From Flavobacteriaceae bacterium (lineage in GTDB: Bacteria; Bacteroidota; Bacteroidia; Flavobacteriales; Flavobacteriaceae), in contig QXYU01000038.1 in NCBI GenBank assembly GCA_009886755.1, forward strand, positions 26,904-85,946: DNA of 59,043 nt. Reading direction: 5' to 3'. This document shows positions 6,522 through 15,856 of this stretch, one piece after another. The notes beneath the pieces are model-generated. The model had not been told where the DNA came from and made no database searches. It saw nothing but the letters and a program-made list of their open reading frames with translations. The position numbers were made by a program, and so were the translations under genes. The first letter of the stretch is position 1. Every line of letters begins with the position of its first letter.

Positions 6522-7529
6522 ATGACTTCTGTGCCAGAAAAAACCATAAAAGCAGCCATCACCGCTGTGGGAGGCTACGTTCCCGACGACATACTCACGA
6601 ACTTTGATCTTGAGCGCATGGTTGATACTAGCGACGAATGGATACGTTCAAGAACGGGAATCAAAGAACGTAGAATTCTTAAGGACCCTAACAAAGCAAC
6701 CTCTTTTTTAGCAATCGAAGCGGCCAATGAGGTGCTTCGCAAATCCAACTGTGCTCCGGAAGAGATAGATATGCTTATTCTAGCTACAATTACTCCGGAT
6801 ATGAAAGTGGCTGCAACAGCAGCCAAAGTTGCTACGAACATCGGAGCGGTTAATGCTTTTGCTTTTGACCTTCAAGCGGCATGCTCAGGATTTCTTTACA
6901 GTCTTTCGATGGCAGCAGCTAAAATTGAAGCAGGCCACTGCCAAAAAATCTTAGTCGTGGGAGCGGATAAGATGTCCTCTATTGTAGATTATACAGATCG
7001 AACTACTTGTATTATTTTTGGAGATGGTGCTGGAGCGGTTCTTATGGAAGCTAGTTCCAATGCCTTTGGATGGGAAGATGAATATTTTCGATCCAATGGT
7101 ATGGGTCAAGAGTTCTTACACGTCAAAGCTGGAGGATCGCTGCATCCAACTACGGAAGAAACCTTAGCGAAGGGATGGGAAGCGATCTATCAAGAAGGTA
7201 AGACTGTATTTAAAAACGCGGTGTCTGAGATGGCATTTGCCACGCAAGAAGTACTCCGTCGAAATGACTTACAGCCCGAAACGGTGGATTACATTATAGC
7301 ACATCAGGCGAATAAACGTATTTTAGATGCAACACAAACACGTACGAAATTGAGTCAAAAACAATTTTTAACCAATATCGAACGCTACGGAAACACTACA
7401 GCTGCTACATTGCCTTTGCTGCTGAGGGACTATGAAGACCAATTTAAAACTGGAGATAAATTACTATTTACGGCCTTTGGAGGAGGGTTCACTTGGGGAT
7501 CCGCTTTTTATACCTGGGCTTATAACTAA
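6522..7529 (+). CDS. fabH: 3-oxoacyl-ACP synthase III (KAS III)
   Basis: 335 residues. The catalytic triad is visible: Cys121 in LQAACSGF, His261 in IIAHQANKRI and Asn291 in ERYGNTTAATLP. N-terminal AVGGYVPDDILTN and DEWIRSRTGIKER are typical of FabH. It condenses acetyl-CoA or a branched acyl-CoA with malonyl-ACP to start fatty acid synthesis. It begins the fabH-accB-accC block, which joins initiation to malonyl-CoA supply. The ATG is preceded by TTTTTTAA, no SD. Confidence 0.95.
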   Translation: MTSVPEKTIKAAITAVGGYVPDDILTNFDLERMVDTSDEWIRSRTGIKERRILKDPNKATSFLAIEAANEVLRKSNCAPEEIDMLILATITPDMKVAATAAKVATNIGAVNAFAFDLQAACSGFLYSLSMAAAKIEAGHCQKILVVGADKMSSIVDYTDRTTCIIFGDGAGAVLMEASSNAFGWEDEYFRSNGMGQEFLHVKAGGSLHPTTEETLAKGWEAIYQEGKTVFKNAVSEMAFATQEVLRRNDLQPETVDYIIAHQANKRILDATQTRTKLSQKQFLTNIERYGNTTAATLPLLLRDYEDQFKTGDKLLFTAFGGGFTWGSAFYTWAYN

Positions 7530-7546
7530 TTTGAAAAAACGAACGT

Positions 7547-8032
7547 ATGGATATTAAAGAAATTCAAAATCTGATCCGCTTTGTCGCCAAATCTGGAGCG
7601 CACGAAGTAAAATTAGAAATGGAAGACATTAAGATTACCATTAAAACGGCAGCCGATAATGTCTTGCCGGAATCACAAACGATTGTACAACACTTACCCG
7701 CCATGCCAGCAGCTCCAGTAGCCGTGGTGGAAACAGAAACACCGGCTCCAGCGCCGGAAGCAGCCACTGCGTCGGCGGATACAGACGCCAATCTAATCAC
7801 TGTAAAATCTCCTATCATTGGAACCTTTTACCGCAAAGCTTCTCCGGACAAACCGGCCTTTGTTGAATTAGGCGCCGATGTAAAACAAGGCGATGTATTG
7901 TGTGTGATTGAGGCCATGAAGCTTTTCAACGAAATCGAATCGGAAATGTCTGGGAAAATTGTCAAAATCTTAGTAGATGACTCTTCCCCGGTAGAATTTG
8001 ACCAACCGCTTTTCTTGATAGACCCTTCTTAA
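7547..8032 (+). CDS. accB: Acetyl-CoA carboxylase biotin carboxyl carrier protein
   Basis: 161 residues. An N-terminal helical part (about 1-45) is followed by a Pro/Ala-rich linker and a C-terminal biotinyl domain with EAMKLFNEI; Lys125 is the biotinylation site. The protein swings biotin between the AccC active site and the carboxyltransferase. 17 nt after fabH and 12 nt before accC, so one transcript. Confidence 0.95.
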   Translation: MDIKEIQNLIRFVAKSGAHEVKLEMEDIKITIKTAADNVLPESQTIVQHLPAMPAAPVAVVETETPAPAPEAATASADTDANLITVKSPIIGTFYRKASPDKPAFVELGADVKQGDVLCVIEAMKLFNEIESEMSGKIVKILVDDSSPVEFDQPLFLIDPS

Positions 8033-8044
8033 ACCGTTTTTTCT

Positions 8045-9391
8045 ATGTTTAGTAAAATATTAATTGCCAATCGCGGCGAAATCGCCATGCGTATCATCCG
8101 TACCTGTAAGGAAATGGGAATCAAAACGGTAGCTGTTTATTCCAAGGCAGATGTCGATAGTCTTCATGTGCGTTTTGCCGATGAAGCTGTTTGTATTGGT
8201 CCTGCACCGAGTGCTGAGTCCTATCTTAAAATATCGAATATCATTGCAGCGGCAGAAATTACCAATGCCGATGCAATCCACCCAGGTTATGGGTTCCTTT
8301 CTGAAAATGCTAAGTTTTCCAAAATCTGTTCGGAACACGAAATCAAGTTTATTGGTGCTTCTTCCGAAATGATTGAAAAAATGGGAGATAAAGCCACAGC
8401 AAAAGCCACAATGAAAAAAGCAGGCGTTCCAACGATTCCTGGTTCGGAAGGTTTGTTAGCGTCTTTAGAATCGGCTCAGGAGATTGCGGCAGACATGGGA
8501 TATCCCGTCATGCTGAAAGCCACTGCTGGTGGGGGCGGTAAAGGAATGCGTGCCGTATGGAAGGCAGAAGATTTACAGAAAGCTTGGGATAGCGCCCGCC
8601 AAGAGGCAGGAGCAGCCTTTGGCAATGATGGCATGTATATGGAAAAGCTCATTGAAGAACCCCGTCATATTGAAATTCAAGTGGTAGGGGACTCCTATGG
8701 GAAAGCCTGTCATTTGTCGGAAAGAGACTGTTCCGTTCAACGCCGTCACCAAAAATTGACCGAGGAAACCCCTTCTCCGTTTATGACTCCAGCGTTGCGG
8801 AAAAAAATGGGAGAAGCCGCCGTTCGAGCTTCGGAACATATTAAATACGAAGGTGCTGGAACAGTTGAATTTCTTGTGGATAAGCATAAGAATTTTTATT
8901 TCATGGAGATGAACACACGGATTCAAGTAGAACATCCTATTACCGAACAGGTGATTGATTTTGACTTGATTCGAGAGCAAATCAAAGTGGCTGCTGGGAT
9001 TCCTATTTCTGGGAAGCACTATCTTCCTAAAATGCACTCTATCGAGTGTCGAATCAATGCAGAAGATCCCTACAATGATTTCCGCCCTTCTCCAGGGAAA
9101 ATATCAACACTTCATTTTCCAGGGGGGCACGGGGTGCGATTGGACACCCATGTATATTCAGATTATGTGATACCACCACATTATGATTCAATGATTGCGA
9201 AGCTTATAACAACGGCTCAAACGCGTGAGGAGGCCATAAATAAAATGAAACGGGCCCTTGATGAGTTTTATATTGAAGGAATTAAAACTACGATTCCGTT
9301 CCATCGAAAATTAATGGATCATCCAGATTATGTGGCGGGAAATTATACCACCAAGTTTATGGAAGACTTTACCATGGACGATGAGCAATAA
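8045..9391 (+). CDS. accC: Acetyl-CoA carboxylase biotin carboxylase subunit
   Basis: 448 residues. It has the biotin carboxylase N-terminal domain ([15 protein letters not shown]), the ATP-grasp glycine loop AGGGGKGMR at 161-169, and [14 protein letters not shown] near 288-301. It carboxylates biotin on AccB using ATP and bicarbonate, the first half-reaction of malonyl-CoA synthesis. It closes the fabH-accB-accC operon, with a bidirectional terminator immediately after the stop codon. Confidence 0.97.
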   Translation: MFSKILIANRGEIAMRIIRTCKEMGIKTVAVYSKADVDSLHVRFADEAVCIGPAPSAESYLKISNIIAAAEITNADAIHPGYGFLSENAKFSKICSEHEIKFIGASSEMIEKMGDKATAKATMKKAGVPTIPGSEGLLASLESAQEIAADMGYPVMLKATAGGGGKGMRAVWKAEDLQKAWDSARQEAGAAFGNDGMYMEKLIEEPRHIEIQVVGDSYGKACHLSERDCSVQRRHQKLTEETPSPFMTPALRKKMGEAAVRASEHIKYEGAGTVEFLVDKHKNFYFMEMNTRIQVEHPITEQVIDFDLIREQIKVAAGIPISGKHYLPKMHSIECRINAEDPYNDFRPSPGKISTLHFPGGHGVRLDTHVYSDYVIPPHYDSMIAKLITTAQTREEAINKMKRALDEFYIEGIKTTIPFHRKLMDHPDYVAGNYTTKFMEDFTMDDEQ

Positions 9392-9420
9392 AAAAAAGCG
9401 GCTTTTAAGCCGCTTTTTTT
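9391..9420. terminator. Bidirectional terminator between accC and the S9 peptidase
   Basis: A fully symmetric 30-bp element: seven A, GCGGCTT, AAGCCGC and seven T. It gives a GC stem with a T run on both strands, serving the convergent accC and prolyl oligopeptidase genes. It overlaps the last base of the accC stop codon and the first base of the peptidase stop codon. Confidence 0.9.
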
Positions 9421-11552
9421 TAGCCTTTAATTTTTCCTGTTTTTTGAGGCAGCACTTTATAGCCCATATTATAAAGAGTAAATCCAAAGATATCAGCATA
9501 CTGATCAATGATTTTGGAGACGGGTGTTCCGGCTCCATGACCGGCTTTGGTTTCAATTCGGATCAACACCGGACTATTTCCAGCTTGCTTGTCTTGGAGT
9601 TGGGCGGCAAACTTAAATGAATGTGCAGGTACTACTCGATCATCATGATCGCCTGTAGTGATTAAGGTAGCGGGATAGTGTGTCCCTGCTTTTACGTTAT
9701 GTACAGGGGAATAATCTTTTAGATAGCGAAACATTTCTTCGGATTCTTCTGCCGTTCCGTAGTCATAGGCCCATCCAGCTCCAGCAGTAAAAGTATGGTA
9801 GCGAAGCATATCCAAAACACCCACAGCAGGGAGCGCTACCTTAAACAATTCAGGGCGCTGGGTCATGCAGGCACCCACCAAAAGACCACCATTGGATCCC
9901 CCTCGAATGGCTAAAAGTTGGGGTCTAGTTAGGTTCTCTTGAATCAAGTATTCGGCTGCGGCTATAAAATCATCAAAGACATTTTGCTTTTGAGTTTTGG
10001 TTCCTGCTATGTGCCATTTTTTTCCATATTCACCTCCACCGCGTATGTTGGGAACAGCATAAACACCACCTTGCTCAATCCATACCGCATTAGTAATACT
10101 AAAGCGAGGGGTTTGACTGATATTAAAACCGCCATAACCATAGAGAATGGTAGGATTTGCTCCGGTGTACTCGATTCCTTTTTTATGGGTAATAATCATC
10201 GGAACCTTAGTGCCATCTTTAGATTCATAGAAAACCTGTTTGGAAACATAGGCCTCACTGTCAAAATCAATTCCTGGCTTCCAATACGATTGGGAGGTCA
10301 TTTTTTTGGGGTCATAGGCATAAATACTTCCTGGAGTATGGTAATTGGAAAAAGAATAATAAAGAGTGTCCTGTTCTTTTTCCCCGCCAAAACCACCAGC
10401 CGTTCCGAGGCCAGGGAGGGAAATTTCACCCATCAAAGTCCCAGTATAGTCGTATTGATACACTTTAGAAATGGCATCAATCATATATTTAGCAAACAGA
10501 TAACCGCTTCCTGAACTAACACTTAGAACGTATTCTTTTTCTGGGATTACGTCTTGCCAATAGACCTGCTGGGGTTTGTTTTTTCTAGCTCGAACCAAGC
10601 GTTTGTTGGGAGCGTTATAATTGGTCACAAAATAAAAATAACGATTATCACTGTCCACTAGGTAGGTGTCACTATCGTAATTATCTACAATAGGAATAAG
10701 AGGAGTGTTTTTTCGTTTATGATTTTTAAGGAATAATTTGTTTCCAGAAGTCGATTCGGAGGCGTAAATAAAAAGGTAGGCCCCATCTTCAGTGACATCA
10801 GCTCCAACATAACGGTTTTTTTCTGCTGGGGTTGCACCAAAAACAAGTTGGTCTTCTGCTTGTGGGGTTCCTTGTTTGTGAAAGTAGAGTTTGTGTTGGT
10901 CTGTTTTATCTGAAAGCACACTACCATGGGGTTTGTCATAACTAGAATAATAGAATCCTTCATTGCGTTTCCATTGAATTCCACTGAATTTGATGTTTTT
11001 CAGCGTGTCTTCTAGAATTTTTTTAGAACCGGCATCCATAACAATGACTTTTCGCCAATCACTTCCTCCCTCGGAGATCGCATAGGCAAGCGTTTTTCCA
11101 TCATCGGAAAAACTGAGTCCGGCCAAAGAGGTAGTGCCGTCCTCGGAAAAAGTATTGGGATTTAGAAATACTTCTTCCTTATCCGCTGTGTTTTTTCGGC
11201 AGAGTACATACTGATTTTGAAGTCCTGAGTTTCGATAATAATATGTAAAATCGCCTTCCACAAAAGGAGCCGTTTGTTTGGCATAATCCCAGATAGAGGT
11301 CAAGCGCTCGGTCAGTTCTGAACGATACGGGATTCGATCCAAATAAGAGAAAGTGGTTTCATTTTGAGCGCTAACCCAAGCGGCGGTTTCTTGGCTCAAA
11401 TCATCTTCTAACCAGCGATAATTATCGGTTATGGAAGTTCCAAAATACGAATCGACAACTGGTTTTTTGGTTGTTTCGGGGTACTGGACTGTAGCTGTGT
11501 TATGACAGCTGAATAGAAAAGCCAAGCAGCATCCTGCAAGAATAAGCTTCAT
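9420..11552 (-). CDS. Prolyl oligopeptidase, S9A family, lipoprotein
   Basis: 710 residues. The signal MKLILAGCCLAFLFSC carries a lipobox Cys at about 16, so the enzyme is exported and lipid-anchored. The N-terminal beta-propeller domain (about 70-430) starts after the family phrase YRWLEDD. The C-terminal alpha/beta hydrolase domain holds Ser553 (GGSNGG), Asp638 (DHDDRVVP) and His672 (KAGHGAG). It cleaves short proline-containing peptides, probably in the periplasm for nutrient use. It has an 8-bp inverted repeat in its promoter region (11563-11586). Confidence 0.95.
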   Translation of the reverse strand: MKLILAGCCLAFLFSCHNTATVQYPETTKKPVVDSYFGTSITDNYRWLEDDLSQETAAWVSAQNETTFSYLDRIPYRSELTERLTSIWDYAKQTAPFVEGDFTYYYRNSGLQNQYVLCRKNTADKEEVFLNPNTFSEDGTTSLAGLSFSDDGKTLAYAISEGGSDWRKVIVMDAGSKKILEDTLKNIKFSGIQWKRNEGFYYSSYDKPHGSVLSDKTDQHKLYFHKQGTPQAEDQLVFGATPAEKNRYVGADVTEDGAYLFIYASESTSGNKLFLKNHKRKNTPLIPIVDNYDSDTYLVDSDNRYFYFVTNYNAPNKRLVRARKNKPQQVYWQDVIPEKEYVLSVSSGSGYLFAKYMIDAISKVYQYDYTGTLMGEISLPGLGTAGGFGGEKEQDTLYYSFSNYHTPGSIYAYDPKKMTSQSYWKPGIDFDSEAYVSKQVFYESKDGTKVPMIITHKKGIEYTGANPTILYGYGGFNISQTPRFSITNAVWIEQGGVYAVPNIRGGGEYGKKWHIAGTKTQKQNVFDDFIAAAEYLIQENLTRPQLLAIRGGSNGGLLVGACMTQRPELFKVALPAVGVLDMLRYHTFTAGAGWAYDYGTAEESEEMFRYLKDYSPVHNVKAGTHYPATLITTGDHDDRVVPAHSFKFAAQLQDKQAGNSPVLIRIETKAGHGAGTPVSKIIDQYADIFGFTLYNMGYKVLPQKTGKIKG

Positions 11553-11562
11553 AAGATCTGAA

Positions 11563-11586
11563 TTTTGATATCTAAAGGTATCAAAA
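11563..11586 (-). promoter_or_regulatory. Inverted repeat with -7-like box upstream of the S9 peptidase
   Basis: TTTTGATA and TATCAAAA form a perfect 8-bp inverted repeat around an 8-nt centre. The minus strand carries TACCTTTA, one base from TAnnTTTG, partly within it. It could be an operator or a leader hairpin; it lies 10-34 nt before the start codon. Confidence 0.4.
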
Positions 11587-11598
11587 CTTAGTAAAACA

Positions 11599-12588
11599 CT
11601 ACACTAGCTGGTGAGCAACAAGATGTTCTGCAATTTGAATGGCATTAGTGGCAGCGCCTTTGCGGAGGTTGTCTGACACAATCCAAAGATTGACAGTATT
11701 GGGCTGGGAACGGTCTCTACGGATACGCCCCACAAAAACAGCATCTTTCCCCTGAGCATATAGTGGCATGGGATAGGTATTTGTTTCGGGATTATCCTGA
11801 ACCACAACGCCATCACTTTCATGTAAGAGCCTGCGAAGTGCATCCAATTCATAGTCCTTTTGGAATTCAGCATTTACAGACTCACTATGCCCTCCCACCA
11901 CGGGGATTCGAATAGCAGTAGCTGTAATCTGAATGGCGGAATCACCCAAAATCTTTTGAGTTTCGTTGACCAGTTTTATTTCTTCCTTAGTATAACCATC
12001 TTCAACAAAAACATCACAATGAGGGAGTGCGTTCCGGTGAATCGGATATGGATAGGCCATATCCCCGTCCACGCCTTGATATTCGTTTTCCAACTGCTGA
12101 ACGGCAGCCACTCCTGTACCTGTAATGGATTGGTAGGTTGAAATGACCAAGCGCTTGATCCCATACTGCTGATGCAAGGGCGCAAGGGCTACTACCATTT
12201 GAATGGTTGAGCAATTAGGATTGGCAATGATTTTGTCGGTAGCTGTAAGTTCACGCGCGTTGATTTCTGGGACGATCAATTTTTTGGATGGATCCATTCG
12301 CCAAGCAGAAGAATTGTCAATCACAGTTGTTCCTGCTTCGGCAAATTTAGGAGCCCAAACTTTTGACGTTTCTCCTCCTGCCGAAAACAAGGCAATATTG
12401 GGTGCCATGGTAATGGCTTCTTCCATTCCAACAACGGTGAGTTTTTTTCCTTGAAAGTGAATTTTTTTTCCTACAGAACGGGCAGAGGCTACAGGGATCA
12501 AAGTGTCAATAGGTAATTGACGCTCTTCCAATACTTGAAGCATCACCTGACCAACCATTCCCGTTACACCAACAACAGCTACTTTCAT
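11599..12588 (-). CDS. asd: Aspartate-semialdehyde dehydrogenase
   Basis: 329 residues. The N-terminal NADP-binding motif is VGVTGMVGQ, the catalytic Cys126 sits in NPNCSTIQ, and the catalytic histidine is in GGHSESVNAEF. It reduces aspartyl phosphate to aspartate semialdehyde, the branch point to lysine, diaminopimelate, threonine and methionine. The neighbouring alr likewise supplies cell-wall precursors. A TATTTTTG box appears on the minus strand in the 111-bp gap to alr, a likely own promoter. Confidence 0.95.
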   Translation of the reverse strand: MKVAVVGVTGMVGQVMLQVLEERQLPIDTLIPVASARSVGKKIHFQGKKLTVVGMEEAITMAPNIALFSAGGETSKVWAPKFAEAGTTVIDNSSAWRMDPSKKLIVPEINARELTATDKIIANPNCSTIQMVVALAPLHQQYGIKRLVISTYQSITGTGVAAVQQLENEYQGVDGDMAYPYPIHRNALPHCDVFVEDGYTKEEIKLVNETQKILGDSAIQITATAIRIPVVGGHSESVNAEFQKDYELDALRRLLHESDGVVVQDNPETNTYPMPLYAQGKDAVFVGRIRRDRSQPNTVNLWIVSDNLRKGAATNAIQIAEHLVAHQLV

Positions 12589-12699
12589 TGTAATCTAATT
12601 TGTTGGCAAAAATAAGCCGAAATTTTCGCTTTAAGTGCATTTCTTGCAATCCTTGCTTTTTTTCACAAATCGTTGTAAAAACAACAAACCGTGATAAAA

Positions 12700-13785
12700 C
12701 TAACTATGTATCTGCCTTGGAATGCGATTGCTAAGTCCTGTTAAGAGCTCGTAGGGGATGGTATTAGCCGTTTGGGCCCACTCGATTAGGCTATGATCCG
12801 CATTGAAGAAAATCACGGGATCGCCCGGTTGACAATCGATATGAGTCACATCGACCATTAGCATATCCATACAAACATTGCCTACAATAGGCGCTTGTTG
12901 ACCGTGAATCCAAACGGATCCTTTGCCGTGGCCAAACTGCCTTCCAATGCCATCGGCGTGTCCAATAGGCAGACAGGCTACTAGTCCTTTTTTGGGAGCC
13001 TGCCAAGCATGGTTATAGCCAACAAAGTCTCCTTTTTCTAAGGGATGTATTTGGATGATGGTGGCGCGCAGCGCTGCAACGGATTTCAATTGACAATCCC
13101 ATTCGGGATGATTGGCATAACCATACAAACCAATACCGACTCGAACAGCATCCATTTGCCATTCTGGGTAGTTAAAAACACCAGAGGTATTGAGTAGGTG
13201 AAACCAAGCTTTAGGGTAGGCAGCGGCTAAAGGGGCTTTGATTTTTTCAAATTGTTTCCATTGCAAGCGGGTTGGCGAGTGGGGCTTTGACTCCTCAGAA
13301 GCCGCCAAATGGGAATAGATACTGACGATCTCAAGACTAGTGTTTTGTTGCTGTTCTAGAAGCCAATTCACATCTTCAGGGGCAAATCCTATTCGGTTTA
13401 AGCCCGTGTTGAATTTGACATGAACAGGATAGTCTGGAATGTGGTTTTGCTGTACAATTTTGGAAAACTGAGTCCAAACAGAAGGACTGTAGAGAGCCGG
13501 TTCGAGACAGTGATGCAAAAGAGCGGAAAAGTTTTCGGGTTGTGGATAGAACACCATGATACGACAACGAATTCCAGCAGCTCGAAGTTCAATGCCTTCT
13601 GAAACATAGGCCACGGCAAGATAAGTGACTCCTTCATCGACGAGTTTTTTCGCAATAGGTACCACTCCTTGTCCGTAAGCATTTGCCTTGACCACCCCAA
13701 TGATTCGAGTGTCCACTTTGAGCTTAGCACGAATCACGCTAAGGTTGTGGGCGAGATGGGTTAGATGTAAATCAAGAGCTGTCAA
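12700..13785 (-). CDS. alr: Alanine racemase
   Basis: 361 residues. PLP lysine Lys33 lies in VVKANAYGQG and the second catalytic base Tyr257 in VGYNHAW. PLP-dependent L/D-alanine interconversion for peptidoglycan, in the cytoplasm. One oddity: the usual IGYADG motif reads IGHADG, so His276 replaces the tyrosine that lines the substrate entry in the Geobacillus enzyme (Tyr284, same spacing of 19). The rest of the fold, including GNVCMDMLMVDVT, is intact. It begins 3 nt after the tdk stop codon, so they form an operon. Confidence 0.93.
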   Translation of the reverse strand: MTALDLHLTHLAHNLSVIRAKLKVDTRIIGVVKANAYGQGVVPIAKKLVDEGVTYLAVAYVSEGIELRAAGIRCRIMVFYPQPENFSALLHHCLEPALYSPSVWTQFSKIVQQNHIPDYPVHVKFNTGLNRIGFAPEDVNWLLEQQQNTSLEIVSIYSHLAASEESKPHSPTRLQWKQFEKIKAPLAAAYPKAWFHLLNTSGVFNYPEWQMDAVRVGIGLYGYANHPEWDCQLKSVAALRATIIQIHPLEKGDFVGYNHAWQAPKKGLVACLPIGHADGIGRQFGHGKGSVWIHGQQAPIVGNVCMDMLMVDVTHIDCQPGDPVIFFNADHSLIEWAQTANTIPYELLTGLSNRIPRQIHS

Positions 13786-13788
13786 AAC

Positions 13789-14409
13789 TTAAGATTTTTT
13801 GTTCTTTTTGGTAAGGGATGTATCTTTTTTATCGGACCGCATGGCTTTAAAAAAAGCGGCACGACTGAGGGGCTCATAGGCTTCCTTTTCCCCCAATAAA
13901 ACCAAGTTGTCTTGTGGGGCTTTCCGGTAACTGTATTGTGCAAGATTCCCTGTTCGGGTGCAGACCGCGTGAACTTTTGTGACGTATTCTGCTGTTGCCA
14001 TCAAAGCGGGCATGGGTCCAAAAGGGTTTCCTTTATAGTCCATATCGAGACCGGCCACGATGACTCGCATGCCCCGATTGGCTAGATCATTGCAGACCTG
14101 TACAATCTCATCGTCAAAAAATTGCGCTTCATCAATACCGATCACATCACAGCCGTCTGCAAGAATAGGAATATTGGCTGCAGCAGGAACAGGAGTAGAT
14201 CGGATTTGGTTTTCATCGTGTGAAATCACATGACTTTCATCATAACGATGATCGATACTGGGTTTGAAAATTTCAATTTTTTGCTGTGCAATCTCAGCCC
14301 GTTTTAACCGACGGATGAGCTCTTCAGTTTTTCCAGAAAACATCGACCCGCAGATGACTTCGATCCAGCCAAATTGTTCTTTGGGGTTTACGGTGTTTTC
14401 TAAAAACAT
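13789..14409 (-). CDS. tdk: Thymidine kinase (type II)
   Basis: 206 residues. P-loop GSMFSGKTEEL at about 21-31, Walker-B-like GIDEAQFFDDE in the middle, and the lasso region with AVCTRTGNLAQYSYR. It phosphorylates thymidine in the salvage pathway. Only one cysteine of the zinc lasso remains where many family members have CxxC, so the structural zinc site appears lost. The basic tail (KKDTSLTKKNKKS) is disordered. A -7 box TACCTTTG lies upstream on the minus strand. Confidence 0.93.
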   Translation of the reverse strand: MFLENTVNPKEQFGWIEVICGSMFSGKTEELIRRLKRAEIAQQKIEIFKPSIDHRYDESHVISHDENQIRSTPVPAAANIPILADGCDVIGIDEAQFFDDEIVQVCNDLANRGMRVIVAGLDMDYKGNPFGPMPALMATAEYVTKVHAVCTRTGNLAQYSYRKAPQDNLVLLGEKEAYEPLSRAAFFKAMRSDKKDTSLTKKNKKS

Positions 14410-14431
14410 TTTGTACTTTTCAATTTAGATG

Positions 14432-14446
14432 ATCGACCTTCGGGTC
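14432..14446. other. TTCG-loop hairpin in the tdk / 14488 divergent gap
   Basis: CGACC-TTCG-GGTCG: a 5-bp GC-rich stem with a very stable TTCG tetraloop on the plus strand (CGAA loop on the other). It falls in the leader of tdk on the minus strand. Function unknown. Confidence 0.4.
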
Positions 14447-14451
14447 GCTAA

Positions 14452-14459
14452 CAAAGGTA
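14452..14459 (-). promoter_or_regulatory. Candidate -7 box TACCTTTG for tdk-alr
   Basis: Exact TAnnTTTG on the minus strand, 43 nt upstream of the tdk ATG. The nearest TTG upstream is about 27 nt away, longer than ideal. Confidence 0.4.
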
Positions 14460-14487
14460 TTAAAACAATTTTGTTGCACTCCCTCCA

Positions 14488-15177
14488 ATGAAGCATCAAC
14501 TTCGTCAAAAAATCGAAAACGTAATTAAGCGGCTGCATGAGAATAGCAGGCAGCTAACAGAAAACCAACTTTATGAAAGCTTGCGAACGGTTTATGAGTT
14601 GGGTGTTCTTTTGAAACATGAAAATAAAGCTGCTGACACATCCCCTTCTCCGCTTGGAGAACAGCAAGACGAGCTTTTTGCGTCTCTAGAATCAATGGCT
14701 ATTGAAAAGGAAACCCCTCCATCAGAAAGTTTTCAGGAGCAAGAAGAGGTGCCAGAGCTTATGGATACCATCAAAAATATGGTGACAGAAATGCCAGAAT
14801 CCAAAGTAGTAAATGAATTATTCACTCAAATTGAGGAGCCCCATTTTGTGCGTAAGGAAGCACCAGAAGCTCCTCCAGCAGTTGCGTCTTCCACAAAAGA
14901 ATTGGACAAGCCCAGCCCAAATCTCAACGAACGCTTTTCCAAAGGGCTCAAGGTGGATTTGAACGATCGTTTGGCGTTTATACAGCATTTATTTGACAAC
15001 AAACCTAACGATTACCAGCGAGCACTTAATCAGCTTACGACTTTCGATAGTTTTCAAGAAGTTTTTGTCTTTATCGAATCAATGTTAAAACCCGACTACA
15101 ACAACTGGGAAGGGAAAGAACTGTATGAAGAACGTTTTCTGGGGATACTTTCGCAGTTTTTTGAGACCAAAGAATAG
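14488..15177 (+). CDS. Hypothetical protein, probably cytoplasmic and partly disordered
   Basis: 229 residues, no signal peptide. The N-terminus (about 1-50) is helical and charged. The middle (50-145) is Glu/Pro/Ser-rich and likely unstructured. The C-terminal 80 residues are a predicted helical domain (LNDRLAFIQHLFDNKPNDYQ and following). I do not recognise a characterised domain; the pattern of acidic linker plus compact C-terminal domain is common in Bacteroidota proteins found beside rsmI. It lies 6 nt ahead of rsmI and is probably co-transcribed with it. Confidence 0.8.
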   Translation: MKHQLRQKIENVIKRLHENSRQLTENQLYESLRTVYELGVLLKHENKAADTSPSPLGEQQDELFASLESMAIEKETPPSESFQEQEEVPELMDTIKNMVTEMPESKVVNELFTQIEEPHFVRKEAPEAPPAVASSTKELDKPSPNLNERFSKGLKVDLNDRLAFIQHLFDNKPNDYQRALNQLTTFDSFQEVFVFIESMLKPDYNNWEGKELYEERFLGILSQFFETKE

Positions 15178-15183
15178 GCAGCA

Positions 15184-15849
15184 ATGGCATTATATCTAGT
15201 CCCAACCCCTATCGGTAATTTGGAAGACATGACCTTCCGAGCAGTCACACTTCTTAAAGAAGCCGATTTGATATTGGCAGAAGACACACGTACCAGTGCT
15301 GTTTTGTTACAACATTACGGGATCAGTACGCCTATGCAGAGTTTCCACATGCACAATGAGCACAGCAAAGTAAAAGGAGTGGTTGAGAAACTAAATGCAG
15401 AGCAAACGATCGCATTGATTTCAGACGCTGGGACTCCTGGAATTTCAGACCCCGGATTTTTATTGGTGCGCGAAGCCCTCCAACATGAAATTCATGTGGA
15501 ATGCCTACCAGGGGCAACAGCATTAATTCCAGCTTTAGTACAAAGTGGTTTGCCTTCGGATCGTTTTTTCTTTCAGGGTTTTTTACCTCCTAAAAAAGGG
15601 CGACAAAAAAAAATGGAGGAATTGGCACAACTTGCAGTAACAGTTGTGTTCTACGAATCCCCCCACAAGCTCTTAAAAACCCTTGATCAAATGGAACCCA
15701 TTTTTGGAGGGGATCGAAAAGTGAGTATTAGCAGGGAACTGACTAAAAAATTTGAAGACACCTTCCGAGGGAGTTTGTCTGAAGCACAAGAGTTTTATAC
15801 CCAACAAGCCCCTAAGGGCGAATTTGTCCTTTGTATTGCACCCCAATAG
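15184..15849 (+). CDS. rsmI: 16S rRNA (cytidine-1402-2'-O)-methyltransferase
   Basis: 221 residues of the tetrapyrrole methylase fold. Motifs: LYLVPTPIGNLEDMTFRA at the N-terminus, LAEDTRTS, and ISDAGTPGISDPG near 80-92 that binds S-adenosylmethionine. It methylates the ribose of C1402 in the decoding centre. It is shorter than the E. coli protein (about 286) because the C-terminal extension is missing. Seven nt separate it from recJ. Confidence 0.93.
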   Translation: MALYLVPTPIGNLEDMTFRAVTLLKEADLILAEDTRTSAVLLQHYGISTPMQSFHMHNEHSKVKGVVEKLNAEQTIALISDAGTPGISDPGFLLVREALQHEIHVECLPGATALIPALVQSGLPSDRFFFQGFLPPKKGRQKKMEELAQLAVTVVFYESPHKLLKTLDQMEPIFGGDRKVSISRELTKKFEDTFRGSLSEAQEFYTQQAPKGEFVLCIAPQ

Positions 15850-15856
15850 AATTTGT

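Noticed and set aside
8573-9037. 154-codon ORF antisense to accC
   Set aside because: Shadow frame inside a strongly conserved housekeeping gene; composition shows no independent coding signal.
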